Below, piece by piece: positions 23,258-29,893 of a stretch of DNA of 38,600 bases. A model generated the notes under the pieces. It saw nothing but the letters and a program-made list of their open reading frames with translations. It made no database searches and had not been told where the DNA came from. Origin of the DNA: CANNBR01 sp964604015. GTDB lineage: Bacteria; Babelota; Babeliae; Babelales; CAIQNR01. The stretch spans positions 1 to 38,600 of the forward strand of contig CAZRXF010000005.1 in NCBI GenBank assembly GCA_964604015.1. Direction: 5' to 3'. Each line of letters opens with the position of its first letter. Within the stretch, counting starts at the first letter, position 1. Position numbers and translations under genes: made by a program.

Positions 23258-23686
23258 CTACTGGTTTGCGTAGCGCTGCTTTCCTCTCCCTTGCGAATGG
23301 GGCAGGCTGTAGTTTTTACTAAATTGTTGGCGTTGAGCGCAGTAACGGTTATGAGTTTGCTGTTCAAGAAGCTCTGCAAGTCGTTGTCCTGAAATTCGTG
23401 ATGTTCCTGCTTTTTTCGACTCTTCAGCTGCCGTGGCTACAGATGGTTGCAGGATCTCTTCCATAACATGAGTAGCATCTGGTGGAACGAGTGTGCACCA
23501 TGCAAATTGTTTTTCCTTTTTATTGCCTGTTACTTCAAATTCTACTCTCTGCCAATCGGGGCTAGCGCACGATGGGGCGTAGCACACCTTGTCTACTTGT
23601 TCATTCTGTTCTTCTGAGGCACGTTGGGTCGTAGCGGTCCCTTGGGTAAGTGTCGCGACAATGAGCAGTAATTGACCAAGATTCAT
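23258..23686 (-). CDS. Secreted Cys-motif protein, paralogue 1
   Basis: A 142-residue protein with signal peptide MNLGQLLLIVATLTQGTA. The mature part has VCYAPSCASPDWQRVEFEV, then FAWCTLVPPD, a helical region, NRYCAQRQ, and a Ser-Gln-Gly-Arg-Gly tail. The same order is found in the gene at 23927: HCFRPSCENAW, YCTMLPPDE, ESYCAHNA and QSQGRGNQR. The two form a diverged family with four shared cysteines, probably two disulfides. AAGGAG lies close before the ATG. The family is unknown. Confidence 0.75.
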   Translation of the reverse strand: MNLGQLLLIVATLTQGTATTQRASEEQNEQVDKVCYAPSCASPDWQRVEFEVTGNKKEKQFAWCTLVPPDATHVMEEILQPSVATAAEESKKAGTSRISGQRLAELLEQQTHNRYCAQRQQFSKNYSLPHSQGRGKQRYANQ

Positions 23687-23695
23687 AACTCTCCT

Positions 23696-23779
23696 TTACT
23701 TTCTTTTGATATGAGTATCACTCCTGCTGTCATGTTTGATTGTCCGTAGAGTGGGGATTGTAACAGGAAGTGTGCTCAT
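23696..23779 (-). CDS. Possible 27-residue peptide
   Basis: ATG at 23779 has a strong AAGGAG six bases upstream. The frame runs MSTLPVTIPTLRTIKHDSRS and on to DTHIKRK, then stops at 23696, only nine bases before the start of the secreted gene at 23686. It may be a leader peptide or a tiny gene in the same transcript. The sequence is hydrophilic with a basic end. Without coding statistics it could be chance. Confidence 0.35.
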   Translation of the reverse strand: MSTLPVTIPTLRTIKHDSRSDTHIKRK

Positions 23780-23875
23780 GGAAAACTCCTTTTTAAATAC
23801 AACAGCGCTTTTTAGCATAAGTAGGTACAGTAACTGAAAAGAAGTTTTGAAAGGAAATAAGGCGAAAATTAGGCA

Positions 23876-23902
23876 ACAAAAAATGCCCCGAAGGGCATTT
23901 CA
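23876..23902 (-). terminator. Terminator of the 23927 gene
   Basis: Stem AAATGCCC (23881-23888) and GGGCATTT (23893-23900) with loop CGAA. Read on the minus strand, six T residues follow. It lies 25 bases after the stop of the minus-strand secreted gene. Confidence 0.8.
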
Positions 23903-23926
23903 TGCTTTTAAAAAGAGATGATTTTC

Positions 23927-24439
23927 TTAACGGCCACCAGGTCGACGTTGGTTTCCGCGCCCTTGGGATTGATGCTGATTTCGTGGTGATTTACTACCTT
24001 TTTGGTGCCGAGGATCTTGCTGAGTGTAGAAGGCATTTCTATGGTCAAATGTAACAGGATTGCTGCCCTTACAATTTCCTGCTGCCTGACAAGCATTGTG
24101 AGCGCAATAACTTTCCATGACATTATTCCATAAGGTTCGATGTCCTTCTCCTGTCATGATTTTTCCTTGCAGAGCAAGAGCGTCTTGCGCCATACCAGCT
24201 GCTGCCATCAAATTCTGTTTAATTGTCTCTTGGTCTTGTTCGTCAGGCGGTAACATGGTGCAGTACGTCATTCTATCCCCTTGTTCACTTCCGATTTCTG
24301 CTTCGAGTTTATGAGTCCAAGCGTTTTCACATGAGGGACGGAAACAATGTTCAGTACCTTTTGTGATGTTTGCCTGTTGTGATGCGCCTGGACCTACGAG
24401 AGTAAGTGCCGCTGCAAGAGCTAATGCGGATAAAGCCAT
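23927..24439 (-). CDS. Secreted Cys-motif protein, paralogue 2
   Basis: A 170-residue exported protein with signal peptide MALSALALAAALTLVGPGAS. It shares with its neighbour the elements CFRPSCENAW, YCTMLPPDE and YCAHNA. Between the last cysteine motif and the tail it has extra cysteines (NACQAAGNCKG) and a basic Gln/Gly/Arg tail ending RGNQRRPGGR that could bind nucleic acid or acidic partners. ATG 24439 is chosen for AAGGA upstream and signal-peptide quality; an open frame runs up to 24475. It has its own terminator. Function is unknown. Confidence 0.74.
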   Translation of the reverse strand: MALSALALAAALTLVGPGASQQANITKGTEHCFRPSCENAWTHKLEAEIGSEQGDRMTYCTMLPPDEQDQETIKQNLMAAAGMAQDALALQGKIMTGEGHRTLWNNVMESYCAHNACQAAGNCKGSNPVTFDHRNAFYTQQDPRHQKGSKSPRNQHQSQGRGNQRRPGGR

Positions 24440-24481
24440 AGTTTTTCCTTTATGGTGGATTTTGTTTATATACAATAATTT

Positions 24482-25054
24482 TTATGCTGCAGGCGCTGCT
24501 GCTGGAAGGGTTTGTGGTGGGATTGGTAGGTGGGCATGACCATGCGCTGTAAGAAGTTCTTGAATTGCTGCTCCCTCTGCTTCTGCTGTTGCTAGCATAT
24601 GGTCGATCACTGCAAGATCGTGTTGAATTTGAGTGTGAATATCTTGGCCCATGGACTCGTTTTGCATGGCAGAAACGCGCTGTCCTCCTGTCAGAATAGC
24701 TTGCAAGACAGATTGAACCTGAGGAACTACCACGGTGCTGCCCCACTCACCAAGCTTAGCCTGTGCGTCTGCTGCTGTTCTTTCAAAGTTTGCTACTCTT
24801 GCACGTGTTTCATCATCCATAGGAATGGAAAGATCTGCAGTGCGGATTGGTTCAAGCCGTGTATAATCATGAGGTTTACATTGACAAACATGCATATCAT
24901 TAGTGAGTACCGCAGCCCCTGCCGCTGCTCCAACGCAGGCTGCACGGCGTACTGCTGCATTTCTTAAAAGCCTACTGAAAGCACGTATGCCAGGATTTCC
25001 ATGAGAAACTGTTTCTGTTCCAAAAACGAGCACTAACAAGGCAATTTTTTTCAT
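24482..25054 (-). CDS. Secreted Ala-rich protein with M48-array-like N-terminus
   Basis: A 190-residue protein. Signal peptide MKKIALLVLVFGTETVSHG is followed by GIRAFSRLLRNAAVRRAACV, which resembles the post-signal segment of the M48-like array proteins (GARAFAHQVFRSKTA, then a small-residue run). Next come a hydrophobic GAAAGAAVL stretch, a CQC motif, a helical, Ala/Gln-rich coiled-coil-like body with no protease motif, and a Pro/Ala C-terminus. It precedes the 23927 gene on the same strand by about 40 bases. The family is not recognised. Confidence 0.7.
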   Translation of the reverse strand: MKKIALLVLVFGTETVSHGNPGIRAFSRLLRNAAVRRAACVGAAAGAAVLTNDMHVCQCKPHDYTRLEPIRTADLSIPMDDETRARVANFERTAADAQAKLGEWGSTVVVPQVQSVLQAILTGGQRVSAMQNESMGQDIHTQIQHDLAVIDHMLATAEAEGAAIQELLTAHGHAHLPIPPQTLPAAAPAA

Positions 25055-25330
25055 ACGTATCCTCCGGCAATCTAGAGAGCTAAAATCAACGATAAACTAC
25101 GCATAAACAGCGAGCAATTCGGGTGATAAGTCTAGCAGGCAGCGATTTTTTTGTAAATGATAAGGATAGGCTTATTGATGGTGGTGTGGCGGATAATTTT
25201 GGCTTAAGGGTGAAAAATGATTCGTTCCATGCTCCGAGAGCAAAATGAGGGGATAGCTAGACTAAAGCGTTTTTTCTGGTACATTAAATATCAATGGTTC
25301 GATTCCGAGCCAGTTTCAATCAGATAGTAA

Positions 25331-25363
25331 TAAGCCCTGGGTAAAACCAGGGCTTAATTTTTT
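25331..25363 (+). terminator. Orphan rho-independent terminator
   Basis: Perfect 10-bp stem TAAGCCCTGG (25331-25340) and CCAGGGCTTA (25347-25356), loop GTAAAA, then ATTTTTT. The T-run is on the plus strand, where no gene ends. Confidence 0.85.
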
Positions 25364-25418
25364 GCCTTATTTTTCTTTAAATTACCTGTATTTATCAGAA
25401 AATAGGCTGCCGAAATAT

Positions 25419-25446
25419 TTGTTTGTTGGCTTGTTTCTCCTATACT
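25419..25446 (+). promoter_or_regulatory. Candidate promoter of the 25484 gene
   Basis: TTGTTT (25419-25424), 16-base spacer, TATACT (25441-25446), 38 bases before the start codon. Confidence 0.55.
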
Positions 25447-25483
25447 TAGGCCCTTTAGTGACACCTGTTTAAAAGGGTTTTGT

Positions 25484-26059
25484 ATGCAAACTTGCGTAGT
25501 TTTCAAGAAATTAACGTTGATGTGGTGTGTTGGCGTGGCATTTTTTGCTGTTCCATTTAGTTGTGCAGGAGCTCTACGACCATTTGTTCGTGCGGTTGTG
25601 CCAGGTGCCAGGGTTGTACGATTATATTCATCTCAAGATTATCCTGATGATCGTGCTCGAGCGCTTTTTAATCGTGTTCATGGAGAAATGACGCATGAAC
25701 AGGTGCAACCTGTTATGAAGGCTCTTTTGGATCGAGTATTGGTGGAGCTGGGGCGGCGCCAAGCATGTCCACATGGTACCGAAGATCATTGTGAGGATAT
25801 TCATTTTTATCAGGAGGGACAGAAGTACCTCGACTATTACAAAGATGAATATCCTGATTTGGCTATCGTGGTTGAAAGAGAGATTCAGCATTATTATCGT
25901 CTTGCAGCACTTGTGTGCGCAGGCAAAGAATATTTTTCTTATGGTTGTGCCGAGGAATTTTTATCGCTCACTGTTGGACGGCTTGTTGACTCAATAGAGC
26001 TTCATATTGAACTGATGGAACAGGGGATGGGTTCTGATCGGGAAGAAGATAGTAAGTGA
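25484..26059 (+). CDS. Secreted hypothetical protein
   Basis: A 191-residue protein with an N-terminal signal segment (KKLTLMWCVGVAFFAVPFSC, then AGA). It is followed by ALRPFVRAVVPGARVVR and a helical, charged body. The mature part has a QACPHGTEDHCEDIHFY segment rich in Cys, His and acidic residues that could bind metal, and two later cysteines (VCAGKEYFSYGCAEE). The C-terminus is acidic. No known family. It has its own promoter; a second gap of 86 bases separates it from the transporter. Confidence 0.7.
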   Translation: MQTCVVFKKLTLMWCVGVAFFAVPFSCAGALRPFVRAVVPGARVVRLYSSQDYPDDRARALFNRVHGEMTHEQVQPVMKALLDRVLVELGRRQACPHGTEDHCEDIHFYQEGQKYLDYYKDEYPDLAIVVEREIQHYYRLAALVCAGKEYFSYGCAEEFLSLTVGRLVDSIELHIELMEQGMGSDREEDSK

Positions 26060-26145
26060 TAGTGTGCTTCACTGAAAAAAATAGCGTTTCATACTGATGA
26101 AGTTATACTCGATCCCGTTGTTTCACTTTTTTACGAGGTCGTTTT

Positions 26146-27408
26146 ATGGAAATCCTCTCCTATTTTCTTGACTATAACCGCTATCTGAATGCCCTGGGTA
26201 TCTTTGTGGTGCTCGGATTGGCGTATGCTTTTTCGCGTTCGCGCAGCCACATAAAATATCGATTAGTGGTCAGTGCTTTGGGATTGCAGGCGTTACTTGC
26301 ATTTGGAGTGTTAAAAACAGGAATAGGTAAGGGAATTATTGCATCGATTGCGCGTGGAATTAACCATTTGTACGACTATGCAGGGGACGGGATATCGTTT
26401 GTATTTGGCGCTCTTGCAAATAACATTGGAACAAGCTGGGGAACCGTTTTTGCTGTAAAAATTCTTCCGATTATTATCTTCTTTGGTGCGTTCATGGCGA
26501 TTTTGTTTCACCTGGGGATTGTGCAAAAGGTTGTTGCATTGCTCAGTTATCTCGTGCGTCCGATCTTGGGAACAACAGGAGCTGAAACGCTGTGCGCTCT
26601 TGCTAACAGTTTTCTGGGTCAGACGGAGTCGCCACTCTTAATTAGAAATTACCTGGATACTATGACCAAATCAGAACTATTTGTCGTGATGGTCAGCGGT
26701 ATGGGAACCATTAGCGGTTCAATTCTTGCCGTCTATGCAAGCATGGGCGTTGCCATCGAGCATTTGTTGGCGTCTTCTGTTATCGCCATTCCAGCAACTA
26801 TTTTGGTTGCAAAAATTCTCATTCCAGAAACAGAGAAAAATACGAGCGACGCAGTTCCTCTTAAGGCGGTACAAGAAGAAACAAAAGGTAACATTTTTGA
26901 AGCGGTTTCTGCAGGAACTTCAGATGGGTTAAGTTTGGCGCTTAACGTGGGTGCGATGTTGATTGCATTCATTTCGCTGATTGCTCTCTTGAATGGCATG
27001 TTGGGAGGCACCTGTACACAAATTAATAGCTGGTTTTCGCTGAGCTTGCCGGTGATCAATCTTGATTACATTTTCTCAAAGCTTTTTTATCCCTTTGCCT
27101 TACTGCTTGGTTTTACCGGTTCTGACGCTTCATCGGTGGCCCAACTTCTTGGGACAAAGATCGCGGTTAACGAATTTTTGGCATACCATAAAATGGTTGG
27201 GATGCAGCTACCAGAGCGCGTTCAAACATTGGCAACCTATGCGCTTTGTGGATTTTCAAACTTTTCATCAATCGGTATCCAAGTGGGTGGTATCGGAGCG
27301 CTGGTTCCTTCCAAACGTAAATGGCTGACTGAATTAGGGTTGGCTGCAGTGTTTGGTGGTGCGCTTTCAAACTTGCTTACTGCGCTTGTCGTGGGGCTCT
27401 TTATTTAG
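26146..27408 (+). CDS. Concentrative nucleoside transporter (CNT family, NupC-like)
   Basis: A 420-residue polytopic transporter importing nucleosides with H+ or Na+. CNT landmarks are present: FVFGALANNIG, VKILPIIIFFGAFMAILFHLG, ANSFLGQTESPLLIRNYL with the substrate-binding Gln-Thr-Glu, SELFVVMVSGMGTISGSIL, and a C-terminal YALCGFSNFSSIGIQVGGIG. Length and topology fit. In a reduced host-dependent cell it would supply nucleosides from the host; that role is inferred. TATACT (26105-26110) could be its -10, but no good -35 is seen. Confidence 0.94.
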   Translation: MEILSYFLDYNRYLNALGIFVVLGLAYAFSRSRSHIKYRLVVSALGLQALLAFGVLKTGIGKGIIASIARGINHLYDYAGDGISFVFGALANNIGTSWGTVFAVKILPIIIFFGAFMAILFHLGIVQKVVALLSYLVRPILGTTGAETLCALANSFLGQTESPLLIRNYLDTMTKSELFVVMVSGMGTISGSILAVYASMGVAIEHLLASSVIAIPATILVAKILIPETEKNTSDAVPLKAVQEETKGNIFEAVSAGTSDGLSLALNVGAMLIAFISLIALLNGMLGGTCTQINSWFSLSLPVINLDYIFSKLFYPFALLLGFTGSDASSVAQLLGTKIAVNEFLAYHKMVGMQLPERVQTLATYALCGFSNFSSIGIQVGGIGALVPSKRKWLTELGLAAVFGGALSNLLTALVVGLFI

Positions 27409-27423
27409 AAAGTAGCTAGGTAT

Positions 27424-27485
27424 AAAAAAAGCCATTTTTTCTTTCCGCGCTTGTAGGAGCAGTGGTGAGTAGGATGGCTTTTTTT
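27424..27485 (+). terminator. Bidirectional terminator between transporter and glycosyltransferase
   Basis: AAAAAAAGCCAT (27424-27435) pairs with ATGGCTTTTTTT (27474-27485) across a long loop of about 38 bases. It sits between convergent genes and offers A- and T-runs for both directions. The long loop makes it weaker than the others. Confidence 0.6.
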
Positions 27486-27490
27486 AATTT

Positions 27491-28543
27491 CTAGTTTTGG
27501 GAAAGCAAGGCAATCGTGTTGTTATGAACGACCTGAAGTCCTGCTGCCTGGTATTCAAGAAGTTTGGTAGGGCGCGATACCCAATTGAGTGGGTGCTGTT
27601 CACGAAACAGTAGGCCAAAATCTCCAGCGCAAAGATAGCGAATAACATCACTTTGAGGGACATGAAGAACAGCGAAAGCTGTCTTTGGAAGATATGTTTG
27701 ATCAAGCAGCATGCGCATAGCCTGGGTGTCTTGAGTGAGTGCTAGATAAAAAGCTGTCTTATCCTGTTCGTACATCTTTTTAAATGCAGCGATTGTTTCT
27801 TGCGGACACTGCCAGGGCTTTAATGAGCCGTTGTACACGTAGACCGTGGCATTTTCAGGGATAGCGAGTTTTTTTCTGACCTGTGTTCGATATAAAAGTT
27901 TCTTTTCATGGGATACAGGATCGGGAGTATCAAAGTGGGGCGCTACAAAAAGAGATGGTGGTGTGTGGTATGTATGCTGCAGATATTCTTCAAGAGCGGG
28001 GCTGACTGCTTCAATAGAGAAAGAATATGATGCATTTAAAGGTGCCGTGTAACATTCCTTTTCAATGTGCCAAAGTTGCTGTTGCCTAAGAGCATGGGCA
28101 TAGAAGCGCCATCCTTTGACAGAACGGTGGGTGTAGCAGTGTTCTTGGGCAAGGAGTCCTCGTGCCTGAATGGTTAAGGCAGCGCACTGTAAAGTAGTTG
28201 CTTTGTGGGCAATAAGTCCTGCAAGTGGTCCTCGGGCATAAAGATCGTAGGGGGTAGAGAACTTTGTAAGAATGGCACGCAGCTGCTGTGCCTGATACTG
28301 CAATAAAAACGCAAAGGTAAAACGGGGACGTTTGATGATGGTGAGTGTCAGCGCTGGATGAAGAGCAGAAAATTTTTTTTGTGCTGCAAGAACGGCCGGA
28401 CTTAAGGTTTCTTCAAAACTGATGATATGGATGGTTGGGTGAAGGCCGGCGGCGAGTTTTTTTAAAAGAGGGGCAAGAACCTGCCCCTCAAAAATCGAAT
28501 GATGAATGCTATCATAGACAACAAAGACAAGAGGATTACGCAT
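27491..28543 (-). CDS. Glycosyltransferase, GT-B fold (GT4-like)
   Basis: A 350-residue protein with two Rossmann-like halves. The N-terminal half starts PLVFVVYDSIHHSIFEGQV and contains YDLYARGPLAGLIAH. The C-terminal half has VYVYNGSLKPWQCPQETIAA, the donor-domain start, then LHVPQSDVIRYLCAGDFGLL and PTKLLEYQAAGLQVV, where the Glu is the conserved donor-binding residue of GT4 enzymes. It likely builds a surface glycan; donor and acceptor are unknown. galU at the right end of the window could supply UDP-glucose. It lies 18 bases after brnQ on the same strand. Confidence 0.82.
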   Translation of the reverse strand: MRNPLVFVVYDSIHHSIFEGQVLAPLLKKLAAGLHPTIHIISFEETLSPAVLAAQKKFSALHPALTLTIIKRPRFTFAFLLQYQAQQLRAILTKFSTPYDLYARGPLAGLIAHKATTLQCAALTIQARGLLAQEHCYTHRSVKGWRFYAHALRQQQLWHIEKECYTAPLNASYSFSIEAVSPALEEYLQHTYHTPPSLFVAPHFDTPDPVSHEKKLLYRTQVRKKLAIPENATVYVYNGSLKPWQCPQETIAAFKKMYEQDKTAFYLALTQDTQAMRMLLDQTYLPKTAFAVLHVPQSDVIRYLCAGDFGLLFREQHPLNWVSRPTKLLEYQAAGLQVVHNNTIALLSQN

Positions 28544-28561
28544 CTTGCCTCCTGCCGCGTG

Positions 28562-29719
28562 CTAAAAGAAGTTACAGTAGATGGAAATGAGCAGGGTAAG
28601 AATAACGGGCACTTTTACCGGCTTGAAACCCCACAGTTTGTACGCAAGATTGCAGAAGGTGAGAGTAATTATCACAGGATAAAGCGTATTGATGAACGTA
28701 CTTGATGAAGACATGATTGTTGTCAGGCCATAGCAGGAGATAAACGATGTTGCTGCAAGAACGAGGATGAGAGATTTTGTATAGGAAAGACGATGATTGG
28801 TCACCTTGTCTTCAATAAATTCAGCAAGTACCACCGCGAGCGCCATAAGAGTCGAGTAGCAGGCAAGAGATGCAGCTGTTGCAATAATAAAGCCACCATG
28901 AGCCCCCATAACCTTGATGCATACGGTGATAAAGAGCTGTGCGGCACTCAGATGAGCAAATTCTTGCCCATGGAATGCTCCCAAAAAAGCGAGTCCTACG
29001 TACAAGAGGCCAATTAAAAGACAGGCAATGAATCCTGATTTCATGGCAATGATCGCTAACTTTTTCAATGAATATTCATCGTCACCATCGAAGGATTTTT
29101 TAAGCAAGGTAAGGGTCAGGAACCCAAAAAAGAGCGCTCCTAAGAGATCAAGTGTCAGATAACCGCGTTTTGTTTGCTCTAAAAATACAGAGAGGGGTGG
29201 GGTATCAACCTGTGCAAGTGATGCAGGAGACAAAAGTCCTTTTACAATGATGATCCCTAAAGATCCAAGCAGTGCAGGGGTAATCACATAAGCCAGAATG
29301 TTCATAACCTTGCTCTCTTTGTAGATTGCAAAGAACGTCAACGCACAAAAAAGAACGCTAAAAACGGGAAGTGAAATTGCCGGCATGAAGGGAGTGAGAA
29401 ACTCATACGTCAGCGTAACAATACGCGGCATTGCTACCAGGGGCCCGATAACAAACATGGAAAAGAGAATGAGTAAGAACCCACCCCATCGTCCAATCCG
29501 GTTAAAAAACGCTTCATAATCGCCGTTGAAAAGAATGATCGCAATAAGTCCAATAAGAGGAAGTGCAACGGAAGTAGCAAGAAATCCACCAAGACCCATC
29601 CAGAAATTTTGTCCGGAGGAGATTCCAACGACAGGGGGGAAAATAAGATTTCCCGCGCCAAAGAACATTGAAAATATGGCCAAGGAAGCTGTGATTATCG
29701 TTGACGTTGTCTTATTCAT
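28562..29719 (-). CDS. brnQ: Branched-chain amino acid carrier (LIVCS family)
   Basis: A 385-residue polytopic carrier importing Leu, Ile and Val with Na+ or H+. The opening STIITASLAIFSMFFGAGNL followed by IFPPVVG is the family hallmark; LDLLGALFFGFLTLTLLKK and a run of about 12 membrane helices follow. It is slightly shorter than most BrnQ proteins. ATG 29719 is preferred over the longer frame to 29788, since the latter overlaps the predicted -10 and adds residues before the hallmark. Import of host amino acids fits a dependent lifestyle. Confidence 0.92.
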   Translation of the reverse strand: MNKTTSTIITASLAIFSMFFGAGNLIFPPVVGISSGQNFWMGLGGFLATSVALPLIGLIAIILFNGDYEAFFNRIGRWGGFLLILFSMFVIGPLVAMPRIVTLTYEFLTPFMPAISLPVFSVLFCALTFFAIYKESKVMNILAYVITPALLGSLGIIIVKGLLSPASLAQVDTPPLSVFLEQTKRGYLTLDLLGALFFGFLTLTLLKKSFDGDDEYSLKKLAIIAMKSGFIACLLIGLLYVGLAFLGAFHGQEFAHLSAAQLFITVCIKVMGAHGGFIIATAASLACYSTLMALAVVLAEFIEDKVTNHRLSYTKSLILVLAATSFISCYGLTTIMSSSSTFINTLYPVIITLTFCNLAYKLWGFKPVKVPVILTLLISIYCNFF

Positions 29720-29783
29720 GATCGTCTTTCGCTTTATTTGCATGATAGCAAGAGGGTGCGATACAGTAAGCCGTAGGAGAAAC

Positions 29784-29811
29784 ACCATAACGATTTGCAG
29801 AAAAAATGCAA
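29784..29811 (-). promoter_or_regulatory. Candidate promoter of brnQ
   Basis: On the minus strand, TTGCAT (29811-29806), 16-base spacer, TATGGT (29789-29784). It lies in the 174-base divergent gap between brnQ and ppsA. No equally good promoter was seen for ppsA. Confidence 0.4.
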
Positions 29812-29893
29812 GAAGATAAGCTTAGGGAGCCTTTGTTCGAAGGATTTAGGGAACGAAAAATAACCGTTGCAAAACCAAAGAGGGGTATTGCAC

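Larger units (their letters stand above)
25055..25483. other. Gene-free region with an orphan terminator
   Basis: About 430 bases between divergent secreted-protein genes, with no convincing ORF. It contains a plus-strand terminator (25331-25363) although no plus-strand gene lies upstream, and a promoter for the 25484 gene. The segment 25250-25315 has a D-arm-like TAGCTAGACTAAAGC and a T-loop-like GGTTCGATTCC, but the stems do not close as a tRNA. A small RNA ending at the terminator is possible. Confidence 0.4.

Noticed and set aside
25255..25330. Possible tRNA with D-arm-like and T-loop-like sequences
   Set aside because: The T-stem pairs over only three positions, no acceptor stem closes, and no 3' CCA follows. 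Kept only as part of the small-RNA observation.
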